Shown: positions 25,320 to 34,203, counted from the first letter of the stretch. The stretch: DNA of 64,000 nucleotides from Pseudonocardia sp. HH130629-09 (GCF_001294645.1 NZ_CP011868.1:5332001-5396000), one strand, 5' to 3'. Numbers and translations: made by a program. The notes: generated from the sequence alone by a model not told the origin.

Positions 25320-26543
25320 GTGAGCGTCGACAGTGCCGACCTGAACGGTTACGACCTGAGCAGCTACGACCTGATCGTCGTCGGGTCCGGGTTCTTCGGA
25401 CTCACGGTGGCCGAGCGGGTCGCCGAGGGCCTCGGCAAGCGCGTCCTGGTCCTGGAGCGCCGGAACCACATCGGCGGCAACGCCTACTCCGAGGCCGAGC
25501 CGGAGACCGGCATCGAGATCCACCGGTACGGCGCGCACCTGTTCCACACCTCGAACGAGCGCGTGTGGGCCTACGTCAACCGGTTCACGAGCTTCACGAA
25601 CTACCAGCACCGCGTGTTCGCCCGGGCCGGCGAGCAGGTCTACGCGTTCCCGATGAACCTCGCGCTGATCAACCAGTTCTTCGGGAAGGCACACACCCCC
25701 GACGAAGCGCGCGCGCTGATCGCCGAGCAGTCCGCCGAGGTGGACGCCGCGAACGTGACGAACCTGGAGGAGAAGGCGATCTCATTGATCGGGCGCCCGC
25801 TCTACGAGGCGTTCATCAAGGGGTACAACGCCAAGCAGTGGCAGACGGACCCCAAGAACCTGGATGCCTCGATCATCACCCGGCTCCCGGTCCGCTACAC
25901 CTACGACAACCGCTACTTCAACGACACCCACGAGGGGCTGCCGACCGACGGCTACGCGGCGTGGCTGGAGCGGATGGCGGCGCACGACAACATCGACGTC
26001 GTCCTCGACACCGACTTCTTCGCGGTGCGCGAGCAGCTGCCCGCCGACGTCCCGGTCGTCTACACCGGCCCGCTGGACCGCTACTTCGACCACGCCGAGG
26101 GCGAGCTCGGCTGGCGCACCCTGGACTTCGAGATGTCGGTCGAGCCGACCGGCGACTTCCAGGGCACCTCGGTGATCAACTACAACGACGCCGACGTCCC
26201 CTTCACCCGCATCCTCGAGTTCCGGCACATGCACCCGGAGCGGGACTACTACCCGAAGGACAAGACGGTGATCGTGCGCGAGTACTCGCGCTTCGCCGAG
26301 TCCGGGGACGAGCCGTACTACCCGATCAACACCCCGGAGAACCGGGCGAAGCTGGAGCGCTACCGCGAGCTGGCGCGCAAGGAGACCGCGAACCGGAACG
26401 TGCTGTTCGGCGGGCGGCTCGGGACCTACAAGTACCTCGACATGCACATGGCCATCGGGTCGGCGCTGACGATGTACGAGAACCGGCTCGTCCCGCACTT
26501 CACCGAGGGGCGCCCGCTGGCGGGCACCGACTCCGAGGACTGA
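25320..26543 (+). CDS. glf: UDP-galactopyranose mutase
   Basis: A 407-residue FAD enzyme that converts UDP-galactopyranose to UDP-galactofuranose, the galactan donor, in the cytosol. The dinucleotide fold reads DLIVVGSGFFGLTVAERVA, followed by ERRNHIGGNAYSE, HRYGAHLFHTSNERVW, KGYNAKQWQTDPKNLD and RLGTYKYLDMHMAIGSAL. The length is close to mycobacterial Glf (399). ATG 25314 is two codons upstream in frame, but it would lie too close to the TACCCT box to be transcribed from it, so GTG 25320 is preferred. Confidence 0.95.
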   Translation: MSVDSADLNGYDLSSYDLIVVGSGFFGLTVAERVAEGLGKRVLVLERRNHIGGNAYSEAEPETGIEIHRYGAHLFHTSNERVWAYVNRFTSFTNYQHRVFARAGEQVYAFPMNLALINQFFGKAHTPDEARALIAEQSAEVDAANVTNLEEKAISLIGRPLYEAFIKGYNAKQWQTDPKNLDASIITRLPVRYTYDNRYFNDTHEGLPTDGYAAWLERMAAHDNIDVVLDTDFFAVREQLPADVPVVYTGPLDRYFDHAEGELGWRTLDFEMSVEPTGDFQGTSVINYNDADVPFTRILEFRHMHPERDYYPKDKTVIVREYSRFAESGDEPYYPINTPENRAKLERYRELARKETANRNVLFGGRLGTYKYLDMHMAIGSALTMYENRLVPHFTEGRPLAGTDSED

Positions 26544-26570
26544 TCGCCCGGCCGGGTGGCCCGGGGGATC
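26542..26570. terminator. Imperfect hairpin after glf
   Basis: GATC with an adjoining CCCGG-rich arm (26542-26553) pairs with the complementary CCCGGGGGATC arm ending at 26570 around a GGGT loop. It includes the glf stop codon. A moderate terminator candidate. Confidence 0.35.
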
Positions 26571-26844
26571 ATCGGCAGCTGTCCGCCTCCGGACACGGGG
26601 TCCGGTGACGGACGGCCGCCGGGGGCGGGTCGGCCCCCAGCGCCGTGAGGTCGTCGAGCAGGTCGGCGTGGGCGAGGGCCAGCGCGTCGAGCCGGTGACG
26701 GCGGCCCGGGACCCGTTCGTCCAGCAGGATCTCGAGCCGCTCGGTCTCGACCGCGTGCAGCCGTCGCCGGATCCGGGTCTCCCGGTCGTCGTCCGACGCG
26801 GCGGTCCCCGTCGGTGTCGTCGTGCTCCGTCGCCACCATCGCAT
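26569..26844 (-). CDS. Small hypothetical protein, coiled-coil-like
   Basis: An open frame of 91 residues: a basic N-terminus (MRWWRRSTTT) and then a charged, probably helical stretch (RETRIRRRLHAVETERLEILLDERV). The family is not recognised. ATG 26844 lies 4 nt after TAGTAT on the minus strand. It is convergent with glf and divergent from the LacI gene. It may be real but could be spurious in such GC-rich DNA. Confidence 0.4.
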   Translation of the reverse strand: MRWWRRSTTTPTGTAASDDDRETRIRRRLHAVETERLEILLDERVPGRRHRLDALALAHADLLDDLTALGADPPPAAVRHRTPCPEADSCR

Positions 26845-26852
26845 CCGTATAC

Positions 26853-26864
26853 TAAACCGGTTAA
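26853..26864. promoter_or_regulatory. LacI-family operator-like palindrome 1
   Basis: TAAACCGGTTAA is a near-perfect palindrome with the central CG typical of LacI/GalR operators. It overlaps the start region of the divergent small gene. Confidence 0.45.
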
Positions 26865-26909
26865 TCTGACGGATCACAAGAGCTCGCGGCTCTGCTGGTG
26901 GGTCGGATA

Positions 26910-26923
26910 GTGAACCGCTTCAC
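26910..26923. promoter_or_regulatory. LacI-family operator-like palindrome 2
   Basis: GTGAACCGCTTCAC fits the TGAANCGNTTCA LacI-family pattern. It lies about 50 bp before the LacI start and about 58 bp (centre to centre) from the first palindrome, compatible with autoregulation. Confidence 0.5.
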
Positions 26924-26973
26924 TTCATGGGTCCTGTCCGGGTCGGGCGGACCGCACGCGGGAGACTGGTCGG

Positions 26974-28038
26974 GTGGGCAGGAACGGGACGGGGGCCGGC
27001 CGGGTCACGCTGGCGACGATCGCCGAGGCGCTCGGTGTCTCCCGGGCGACGGTGTCGAACGCCTACAACCGTCCGGACAGGCTCAGTGCCCAGTTGCGGG
27101 CACAGGTGCTCCGCAAGGCCCACGAGCTGGGCTACGCCGGGCCGAACCCGGTCGCGGCGACCCTCGCGCGGGGGCGGATCGCGGCGATCGGCGTCGTCCT
27201 GGAGGACCCGATGTCGTTCGCCTTCGCCGATCCCGCGGCCTCCCTGTTGCTGCAGGGCATCAGCGAGGTCTGCGGGCAGCAGGACTCCGCGCTGGTCCTG
27301 ATCCCCGGCCCGAGCGGGCCGATCGCGCGGGTCGCCCTGGTGGACGGGGTCATCTGCTACTGCGACCTGCCCGACGGGGCCGCGCTGGAGACGATCCGGG
27401 AACGCAGGCTCCCGTTCGTCGTCGTGGACGGCCCCGCGCACGACGGCGCCGGGCACGTGGGCATCGACGACCGGTCCGCGGCCCACGCCGCCGCACGTCA
27501 CCTGCTCGACCTCGGGCACCGCCGGTTCGGCGTCGTCGCCATGCCGATGCACCCCGACGGGTGGGAGGGTCGCCCGTCGCCCGAGCGGGAGGCCACCGCC
27601 CACTTCCTGGGCACCCGTCGACGTATGGCCGGGTACCGGGACGCGCTCGCCGAGGCCGACCTCGGTCACGACGCGGCGGTCGTGGAGGAGCGGGCCCCCT
27701 ACGGCCGGGACGCGGGCCGGCGGGCCGCCCACGTGCTGCTCGCGCGCGACCCCCGGCCGACCGCGGTGCTGGCGATGAGCGACGAGCTCGCCCTCGGGGT
27801 GCTCGACGCGGCCCTGTCGCTCGGGCTGGACGTGCCGGGGGATCTGTCGGTGGTCGGTTTCGACGACGTCCCGGGAGCGGCACTCGCGCGGCCGGCGCTG
27901 ACGACCGTCCGGCAGCCGCACCGGGAGAAGGGCAGTGCGGCCGCGTCGATGCTGCTGCCGGGCCCCGTCCGGAAGGACCCGCTGGTCCTGCCCACCGACC
28001 TGGTGGTCCGGGGCTCGACCGGGCCCCGCCGGCCCTGA
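26974..28038 (+). CDS. LacI-family transcriptional regulator
   Basis: A 354-residue regulator. The N-terminal helix-turn-helix and hinge read VTLATIAEALGVSRATVSNAYNRPD, followed by GYAGPNPVAATLARGR. A periplasmic-binding-type effector domain follows (VGIDDRSAAHAAARHLLDLGHRRFG, AVLAMSDELALGVLDAA, LSVVGFDDVPGAAL). GTG 26974 is used. It has two operator-like palindromes upstream. The effector is presumably a sugar or related ligand. The downstream gene is convergent, so the target may be itself, the divergent small gene or distant genes. Confidence 0.92.
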   Translation: MGRNGTGAGRVTLATIAEALGVSRATVSNAYNRPDRLSAQLRAQVLRKAHELGYAGPNPVAATLARGRIAAIGVVLEDPMSFAFADPAASLLLQGISEVCGQQDSALVLIPGPSGPIARVALVDGVICYCDLPDGAALETIRERRLPFVVVDGPAHDGAGHVGIDDRSAAHAAARHLLDLGHRRFGVVAMPMHPDGWEGRPSPEREATAHFLGTRRRMAGYRDALAEADLGHDAAVVEERAPYGRDAGRRAAHVLLARDPRPTAVLAMSDELALGVLDAALSLGLDVPGDLSVVGFDDVPGAALARPALTTVRQPHREKGSAAASMLLPGPVRKDPLVLPTDLVVRGSTGPRRP

Positions 28039-28042
28039 GCGT

Positions 28043-28834
28043 TCACCGGTGGTGTCCGGGACGGGAGCCCGGTGTCCACCCCAGCTCCGCCGACACCGCC
28101 GCGGCGGCGGCCGCGGTCGCCCGGCCCACCTCGTCGAACCGGCCGTCCAGGCGCGTGACCGGCCCGGACACGTTGAGTGCGGCGACCACCCGGCCGCGGA
28201 AGTCACGCACCGGTGCCGACACCCCGGCCACGCCCGGCTCGAACTCCTCGTGCGACTCGGCCCAGCCGTGCTCGGCGGCCTCCCGGATCGCCCGCCACAG
28301 CTGCGGGACCGTCCGCACCCGCGAACGCGGGTAGTCCGGCACCAGGTCCTCGACGGCGCCGAAGCGTACGAACAGCTCGTCGGGGGTGGCGTCGGAGAGC
28401 AGCACCCGGCCTGCCGAGGTGCACGGCAGCGGCGCGCGCCTGCCCTCCCAGCCGGTCGTGCGGAACGAGTGCCCGGACACCGTCCGCGCCGTCAGCAGTG
28501 CGTCGTCGCGCAGCACGCACAGGTGCACGGTCTCCTCGGTCGCGGCGGCCAGCCGGTGCAGCACCGGTTCGGCGACGGCCGTCAGCCGGCTGTCCGTCCC
28601 CCGCGCGGCCAGGGAGAACAGCCGCCATCCCAGCCGGTAGACGAGCGTGTCCTCGTCCCGCTCGACCAGTCCCGCGTCGGCGAGGGCCCGCAGCGCGCGC
28701 GAGACCTGGCTCTTCTCCCGCCCGGTCAGCCGGGCGACGGCGGTGACGCCCAGCCCGTCGGTGTGCACGGCCTCGTCCGACGCCAGTGCCTCCAGCAGCG
28801 CGACGTCGCGGCCGAGCCCGTAGCCGTTGTGCAC
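28043..28834 (-). CDS. IclR-family transcriptional regulator
   Basis: A 263-residue regulator. The N-terminal winged helix reads VTAVARLTGREKSQVSRALRALADAGLVERD. The C-terminal effector domain includes TVHLCVLRDDALLTARTVSG, PLPCTSAGRVLLSD and GVAGVSAPVRDFRGRVVAALNVSGP, all characteristic of IclR. GTG 28834 is 7 nt after TAGCGT on the minus strand. It is divergent from an enolase-superfamily dehydratase and an alcohol dehydrogenase, the likely target operon. Confidence 0.92.
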   Translation of the reverse strand: MHNGYGLGRDVALLEALASDEAVHTDGLGVTAVARLTGREKSQVSRALRALADAGLVERDEDTLVYRLGWRLFSLAARGTDSRLTAVAEPVLHRLAAATEETVHLCVLRDDALLTARTVSGHSFRTTGWEGRRAPLPCTSAGRVLLSDATPDELFVRFGAVEDLVPDYPRSRVRTVPQLWRAIREAAEHGWAESHEEFEPGVAGVSAPVRDFRGRVVAALNVSGPVTRLDGRFDEVGRATAAAAAAVSAELGWTPGSRPGHHR

Positions 28835-28853
28835 CCCGGCCACGCTAGTACCG

Positions 28854-28870
28854 GTTGCCCTGAGCGCAAC
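28854..28870. promoter_or_regulatory. Candidate IclR operator (inverted repeat)
   Basis: GTTGC at 28854-28858 and GCAAC at 28866-28870 form an inverted repeat just upstream of the iclR -10 box (28847-28842). A second pair, TGAGCGCA at 28861-28868 and TGCGCTCA at 28925-28932, is a perfect 8-bp inverted repeat across the divergent promoter region. Confidence 0.4.
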
Positions 28871-29003
28871 GATGATCTCGATTCCCGGCCGGACCTGGCG
28901 CGGCCGCGCGGACGTCGGAGATTCTGCGCTCAACCGGCTCGGGGCGCACCGCCCCCGATCGCGCCCCGAGCCGGAACCAGCTCCCGACACGATCCCGGAC
29001 CTG

Positions 29004-30116
29004 ATGAAGATCACCGACATCACGCTGGACCGGGTGCGGCTCCCGCTGGACCCGCCGCTGCGCGCCGCCTGGGACCCCGATCCCCGCACCGTGTTCGACG
29101 CGACGATCGTCCGCGTCCACACCGACGACGGCGTCGTCGGCATCGGTTCCGGCGACACGATGGACGGCTTCGACGCCTACCGGCACCTCTTCGTCGGCAC
29201 CGACCCGCTCGCGATCGCCCGGCACGTCCGCGCGATCGAGACCTGCGCGCTGCACGGCGGTCACTACTGGCCGCTGGAGGCGGCGCTGTGGGACCTCGCG
29301 GGCAAGGTCGCCGGACTGCCCGTCGCGACCCTGTTCGGCGGCACGTACGAGGCCGTGCCCGCCTACGCGTCGTTCTGCGTGCTGCGCCCGCCCGCCGAGC
29401 GCGCCGAGGTGGCGCACCGGGTCGCCGAGGAGGGCTTCCGCGCGGTCAAGATCCGGGTCGACCGGGACCGCGCCGAGGAGGGCGTCGCCGCCGTCGCCGC
29501 GGTGCGGCAGGCGCTCGGCGCGGATTTCGCGATCATGGTGGACCTCAACCAGGCGTGGCGGATGGCCGGCGACGTCGCCCCCGCCACCGACCTCGCCGCT
29601 ACCCGGCGCCTCGTCCGGCGGCTCGCCGAGCTGGACGTGTTCTGGGTCGAGGAGCCCCTGCCCTACGCCGACGCCGACGGCATGCGCACCCTGCGCGCCG
29701 ACAACCCGGGACTGCGGATCGCGGCGGGGGAGATGCAGCGCTCCTTCGGCGAGCTGCTGCGCCTGCTCGACGGCGACGCGCTCGACGTGTACCAGCCCGA
29801 CGTCGTCCTGGCGGCCGGCATGAGCCGGGTCCGCACGCTGGCCGAGCTCGCGTTGCTGCGCCACCGCGCGTTCACCCCGCACAGCTGGACCAACGGCATC
29901 GGCGTGCTCGCGAACCTGCACGTCAGTGCCGGCGTCGGCGGCGGACCGTACTTCGAGTTCCCCTACGACCCGCCGGACTGGACACCGGCGCGTCGCGACT
30001 TCCCGCTGGCGCAGCCCCTGACCGTCGGCGACGACGGCATGCTGGCGGTCCCGAGCACCCCCGGCCTCGGGTTCACCCTCGACGAGGAGGCGATCGCACG
30101 GTGGCGGGTCCGGTGA
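29004..30116 (+). CDS. Enolase-superfamily dehydratase/racemase (mandelate racemase-type)
   Basis: A 370-residue two-domain enzyme: an N-terminal capping domain (MKITDITLDRVRLPLDPPLR) and a beta/alpha barrel. Visible catalytic pieces are a KxR in AVKIRVDRD, metal ligands in VDLNQAW, VEEPLPYAD and IAAGEMQ, and DVVLAAGMS plus the base His in PHSWTNGIGV, which points to the mandelate racemase subgroup. It likely dehydrates or epimerises a sugar acid. It is followed by an iron alcohol dehydrogenase with a 4-nt overlap and sits divergent to IclR, consistent with an inducible catabolic pair. Confidence 0.87.
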   Translation: MKITDITLDRVRLPLDPPLRAAWDPDPRTVFDATIVRVHTDDGVVGIGSGDTMDGFDAYRHLFVGTDPLAIARHVRAIETCALHGGHYWPLEAALWDLAGKVAGLPVATLFGGTYEAVPAYASFCVLRPPAERAEVAHRVAEEGFRAVKIRVDRDRAEEGVAAVAAVRQALGADFAIMVDLNQAWRMAGDVAPATDLAATRRLVRRLAELDVFWVEEPLPYADADGMRTLRADNPGLRIAAGEMQRSFGELLRLLDGDALDVYQPDVVLAAGMSRVRTLAELALLRHRAFTPHSWTNGIGVLANLHVSAGVGGGPYFEFPYDPPDWTPARRDFPLAQPLTVGDDGMLAVPSTPGLGFTLDEEAIARWRVR

Positions 30117-31228
30117 ACGGGTTCACGGTCGAGGCGACCTGCGCCCTGGAGTTCGGTCCCGGCGAGGTCGCCCGGGTCCCCGCGCTGGTCGACGGGCTCG
30201 GTGGGACGGCGGCGTTCGTCGTCACCGATGCCGGGCTGCGCGCCACCGGCATCGTCGACCGGGTCGTCGGCGACCTCACCGCGGCCGGGCTGCGGACCGA
30301 GGTGTTCGACGGCATCGGCCCCAACCCGTCGACGACGGCCGTCGAGCACGGCGCGACGACGCTGCGCGCGTTCGGCTCCTGCGTGGTCGTCGCGATCGGC
30401 GGCGGCTCGGTGCTCGACGCGGCCAAGGGCATCGCGCTGCTCGCGACCCACCACGGCGCCCGTGCCACCGACGACCTGTGGTCCTCTCCGACCCCCGGGC
30501 TGCCGCTGGTCGCGGTCCCCACCACGGCCGGGACGGGCGCGGAGACCAACGGGTTCGGCGTCGTCGAGGACACCTGCGCCAAGCGGAAGGTCTATCTGGG
30601 CCACGCCTCGGTCCGGCCGCGCGTCGCGGTCCTCGACCCGGAGCTGACCGCCGGCCTGCCACCCGCGGCGACGGCCGCGACCGGCTTCGACGCGCTCGTC
30701 CACGGCGTCGAGTCGCTCGCCTCCCGCGGCGCCAACCCGGTCTCCGACGCCGCCGCGGCGCAGGCCGTCGCGCTGGTGGGCCGGTGGCTGCCCGTCGCCG
30801 TCGACGACGGCGCCGACCTCGAGGCCCGCGCGCAGCTGCTGCTCGGCGCGCACCTGGCGGGCCAGGCGCTGACCGTCTCCGGGCTCGGCCTGGTCCACGG
30901 CATCGCGCACGCGGTCACCGCGCACACGGGCACCCCGCACGGGGTCGCGCTCGCGTCGGTGAACGAGCAGGTCATGCGCTGGAGCGCCGCCGCCGCGGCG
31001 CAGGCGTACACCCGGGCCGGAGCCGCGCTGGGGACCGGCGACGCCGTGGCCGGGATCGCCGCGCTCGTCGAGGGCATCGGTGTCCGGCGCCCGCTGCACG
31101 AGCTCGGCGTGGACCGGGAGCTGTTGCCGGTGCTGGCGGCCGCCGCCGTCGTGGACCCGGTGACGGCCAACGCGCCGCGGACACCGACCGAGGACGACGT
31201 GCGGGAGATCCTCGACGCGGCCTGGTGA
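30113..31228 (+). CDS. Iron-containing alcohol dehydrogenase
   Basis: A 371-residue family III dehydrogenase, similar in length to maleylacetate reductases. The NAD(P)-binding GGGSVLDAAKGIALL and the substrate loop VPTTAGTGAE are present. Metal ligands are expected in GFDALVHGVESL, GLGLVHGIAHAV and HTGTPHGVAL. GTG 30113 overlaps the dehydratase stop as GTGA; GTG 30101 is an alternative. It probably oxidises or reduces the product of the neighbouring dehydratase. Confidence 0.9.
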   Translation: MNGFTVEATCALEFGPGEVARVPALVDGLGGTAAFVVTDAGLRATGIVDRVVGDLTAAGLRTEVFDGIGPNPSTTAVEHGATTLRAFGSCVVVAIGGGSVLDAAKGIALLATHHGARATDDLWSSPTPGLPLVAVPTTAGTGAETNGFGVVEDTCAKRKVYLGHASVRPRVAVLDPELTAGLPPAATAATGFDALVHGVESLASRGANPVSDAAAAQAVALVGRWLPVAVDDGADLEARAQLLLGAHLAGQALTVSGLGLVHGIAHAVTAHTGTPHGVALASVNEQVMRWSAAAAAQAYTRAGAALGTGDAVAGIAALVEGIGVRRPLHELGVDRELLPVLAAAAVVDPVTANAPRTPTEDDVREILDAAW

Positions 31229-31229
31229 C

Positions 31230-31637
31230 TCAGAGCCGCGCCGCCACCGCAGCGACGAACGCCTCCAGGTCGGACAGGTCCCCGAGACGGGCGACGACGA
31301 TCTCGTCGTCGACCTCGACGTAGTCGTGCACGAGCACGTTGCGGAAGCCGACCGCCCGCGCGACCCGCTGTGCGACCTCGTCGTCGACGAAGCCGTGCCT
31401 GCCGAGCAGCCGCAGCGCATCGGCGTTCGTCGCGGGCGGGCCCCACCCCTCGGACGAGCAGACGTGCTGGGCGACGTCGACGCAGCCCTCGATCGCCGTC
31501 ACGAACAGGTACTTGACCCCGCTGAGCCACAGCCGGTCGGCCCGCCGGTCCCGGTCCGCGGCCGCCTCCGCCCGCAGCACCGCCAGGTCATCGGTGACCG
31601 ACCGGAGCAGCCGGGCCACCCGCGCCTCATCCACCAT
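31230..31637 (-). CDS. hepT: HepT-like HEPN toxin (type VII toxin-antitoxin)
   Basis: A 135-residue HEPN-domain protein (DUF86). The RNase motif R-x4-H-x-Y is intact: R99, H104 and Y106 in RNVLVHDY. Proteins of this family cleave RNA and are silenced by a partner nucleotidyltransferase that AMPylates the tyrosine. Its ATG overlaps the 3' end of the partner by 11 bp. The pair sits between the catabolic genes and glfT2. Confidence 0.88.
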   Translation of the reverse strand: MVDEARVARLLRSVTDDLAVLRAEAAADRDRRADRLWLSGVKYLFVTAIEGCVDVAQHVCSSEGWGPPATNADALRLLGRHGFVDDEVAQRVARAVGFRNVLVHDYVEVDDEIVVARLGDLSDLEAFVAAVAARL

Positions 31638-32013
31638 GGGCGCTCCGCACGTTCTCCAGGAACTCCCGGTGGGCGCGGGTGATCCGCGGCAGCTCGTCGG
31701 CGTAGATCTTGCGGGTGGTCGCGACCCAGCGCACCCGGGCGGGCGGGTCGTCGTCGAACAGGAGCTCGCCGTGCATCGCGACCCGGCCCGCCAGCTCCAG
31801 CGGCGCCGAGTTCAGCACCAGCAGGTCGACGCCGGAGGGCAGGTCCAGGTCGAACGCGGCCGGGGGCGCGACCGCCCACCAGGCCGCGACGTCGAGGTCC
31901 GAGGACTCCCGCGCCCGGCCGCCCACCGCCCGGCTGCCGTGGACGAACCCGAACCGCGCACCGCGGGAGCGCAGCACGGCTGCGGCCTCCGCGCGCAGGG
32001 CCGGTTCGTCCAT
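31627..32013 (-). CDS. mntA: MntA-like minimal nucleotidyltransferase antitoxin
   Basis: A 128-residue polymerase-beta-type nucleotidyltransferase. It has G26-S27 in FVHGSRAV and the metal pair D39/D41 in ESSDLDVAAWW, followed by a further acidic strand GVDLLVL. Members AMPylate or otherwise neutralise the HepT partner. ATG 32013 is preceded by CAGACT 6 nt upstream and no Shine-Dalgarno sequence. Confidence 0.87.
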   Translation of the reverse strand: MDEPALRAEAAAVLRSRGARFGFVHGSRAVGGRARESSDLDVAAWWAVAPPAAFDLDLPSGVDLLVLNSAPLELAGRVAMHGELLFDDDPPARVRWVATTRKIYADELPRITRAHREFLENVRSAHGG

Positions 32014-32104
32014 GTCGCCAGTCTGGCACGGTCGGTGACCCGGACGATCCACACCGCTCACCCGCCGCGCCCGCCCGCCTCCCGGCTCCCGCACCGTGCG
32101 CGGC

Positions 32105-32110
32105 TACGCT
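32105..32110 (+). promoter_or_regulatory. Putative -10 box upstream of glfT2
   Basis: TACGCT fits TANNNT and would give a leader of about 83 nt before ATG 32200. Nothing else was recognised in 32014-32199. Confidence 0.3.
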
Positions 32111-32199
32111 CGCGCACGACTCCACCCGGACCCGGGCGGACCGGCAGCGCCGCCGCCCGGGACCCCAGCGCCCCCGCGACGACAGAGGCAGCTCCTGCG

Positions 32200-34203
32200 A
32201 TGACCACGACGGACCAGCGAGGTCAGGTGTCCCCCACCACCCCGGCCACGACCAGCGGCGAGACGCTGCTGCAGCGGGTGGTCCTGCCCCGGCCCGCCGA
32301 CCCCACCGCCGTCCGCGCGCTCTACCTCGACGAGCGCCCCGGCACCACGCTCACCCCGGTCGAGCCGCTCGCCGAGGAGCGGGCGCGGCCGCTCTCGCTG
32401 ACCGTGTCGACCATCGGCGGCCGCCGCACCCGCATCCTCGACCGCACCGGCGCCACCGTCCTGGCGGCCACCGAGGTCTCCTTCGGCGCCTACTTCAACG
32501 CCTTCGCCGCGGGCTACTGGCGGGCCTGGTCGACGCTCACCAGCATCGAGCTGCGGCTGGACCTGGAGGGCTCGGGCCGCGTCGACGTGTACCGGACCAA
32601 GGCCGACGGGTCGCAGATCGTCGTCGCGGGCGAGGTCGTCGAGGGCCGTCGCCGGGTCACCCTCGAGCTGGACCTGCGCCCCTTCGAGGACGGCGGCTGG
32701 TACTGGTTCGACCTGTCCACCGACGACGCGGACCTCACCCTGCACGGCGGCGGCTGGCACGCCCCGCACGACGCGCCGGGGCGCGCGGCCGTCGTCGTCG
32801 GGATGCCGACGTTCAACCGGCCCGCCGACTGCGTCGCCACCCTCACCGCGCTCGGCTCCGACCCGCAGGTCCGGGACGTGATCACCGCGGTGATCCTGCC
32901 GGACCAGGGCACCCGCAAGGTCCGCGACGAGGCCGGCTACGAGCAGGCCGCGGCCGCGCTCGGGGACCGGCTGCGGATCATCGACCAGCCCAACCTGGGC
33001 GGCTCCGGCGGCTACGCCCGGATCATGTACGAGGTCCTGCACGGCACCGGCCCGCACGCGGGCGGGATCGACTGCGAGCAGATCCTCTACATGGACGACG
33101 ACATCCTGCTGGAGCCCGAGTCGGTGCTGCGCGCGGTCGCGTTCAGCCGGTTCGCCCGCGAGCCGATGCTCGTCGGCGGGCAGATGCTGTCGCTGCAGGC
33201 GCGCTCGCAGCTGTCCACGATGGGCGAGGTCGTCGACCGCAACCAGTTCCTGTGGCGCCCTGCCCCGGAGACCGAGGCCCACCACGACCTCGCCGCCCGC
33301 ACCCTGCGCCAGACCCGCTGGCTGCACCGCCGCGTCGACGTCGACTACAACGCCTGGTGGATGTGCCTGATCCCGCGCCGCGCCGCGGAGCAGCTGGGCC
33401 TGCCGCTGCCGCTGTTCATCAAGTGGGACGACGCCGAGTACGGCCTGCGCGCCCGCGCCGCCGGCTTCCGCACCGCGACCGTCCCGGGCGTCGCGATCTG
33501 GCACATGTCCTTCATCGAGAAGGACGACTCCTCGGACTGGCAGGCCTACTTCCACTACCGCAACCGGCTCGTCGCCGCGGCCCTGCACGGCCCCGACGAC
33601 CCGCGCGCGATGCTGAAGGAGACCTTCAAGCGCACCCTGCGCCACCTGATGCTCATGGAGTACTCGGCGGTCGCGCTGCAGATCAAGGGCTTCACCGACT
33701 TCCTCGCGGGCCCCGAGGCGCTGTTCCCGAAGCTGCCCGTGGTGCTCGACGAGATCAGGGCCCTGCGGGCGCAGTACGACGACGGCCGCCCGCTCGAGTC
33801 CGCCACCGAGGTGCCGCCGGCCGAGCTCGACGCGCTCGGCGCGCAGCTGTTCCCGAAGCCCCCGGTGGGCCGGGCGAAGGCCGCGGTCGGTCTCGCCCGC
33901 GGGGTGCTGCGCAACCTGCGCACCCCGGACCCGGCGCTGCGCGAGCGCCCGCAGCGCAACGTGCCGTGGCGCAACGCCCAGTGGTTCGTGTTGGCCGGCC
34001 TGGACTCCGCGACGGTGTCCACACCGGACGGCCGCGGGGTCACCTTCCGCCGTCGTGACCCGGCGATGTTCAAGGAGATGGTCGCGGAGTCGTTCCGGCT
34101 GCACCGCGCCGTCGCCGCGGACTGGGACGGCCTGCGTGCCCGTTACCGGGCGGCGGCGCCCGTGCTGACCGGCAAGGACGGTTGGAAGCAGATCTTCGAG
34201 TGA
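32200..34203 (+). CDS. glfT2: Galactofuranosyltransferase GlfT2
   Basis: A 667-residue processive galactofuranosyltransferase (637 in M. tuberculosis) that builds the alternating beta-1,5/beta-1,6 galactan on the inner face of the membrane from UDP-Galf. It has an N-terminal beta-rich domain, then a GT-A core with MPTFNRPADCVATL, QPNLGGSGGYARIMYE, the DxD motif YMDDDILLEP at D299-D301, the WDD motif IKWDDAEYGLRA with D410-D411, and the histidine in AIWHMSF. An embracing C-terminal domain follows. Its stop overlaps the arabinosyltransferase start (GTGA). Confidence 0.93.
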   Translation: MTTTDQRGQVSPTTPATTSGETLLQRVVLPRPADPTAVRALYLDERPGTTLTPVEPLAEERARPLSLTVSTIGGRRTRILDRTGATVLAATEVSFGAYFNAFAAGYWRAWSTLTSIELRLDLEGSGRVDVYRTKADGSQIVVAGEVVEGRRRVTLELDLRPFEDGGWYWFDLSTDDADLTLHGGGWHAPHDAPGRAAVVVGMPTFNRPADCVATLTALGSDPQVRDVITAVILPDQGTRKVRDEAGYEQAAAALGDRLRIIDQPNLGGSGGYARIMYEVLHGTGPHAGGIDCEQILYMDDDILLEPESVLRAVAFSRFAREPMLVGGQMLSLQARSQLSTMGEVVDRNQFLWRPAPETEAHHDLAARTLRQTRWLHRRVDVDYNAWWMCLIPRRAAEQLGLPLPLFIKWDDAEYGLRARAAGFRTATVPGVAIWHMSFIEKDDSSDWQAYFHYRNRLVAAALHGPDDPRAMLKETFKRTLRHLMLMEYSAVALQIKGFTDFLAGPEALFPKLPVVLDEIRALRAQYDDGRPLESATEVPPAELDALGAQLFPKPPVGRAKAAVGLARGVLRNLRTPDPALRERPQRNVPWRNAQWFVLAGLDSATVSTPDGRGVTFRRRDPAMFKEMVAESFRLHRAVAADWDGLRARYRAAAPVLTGKDGWKQIFE

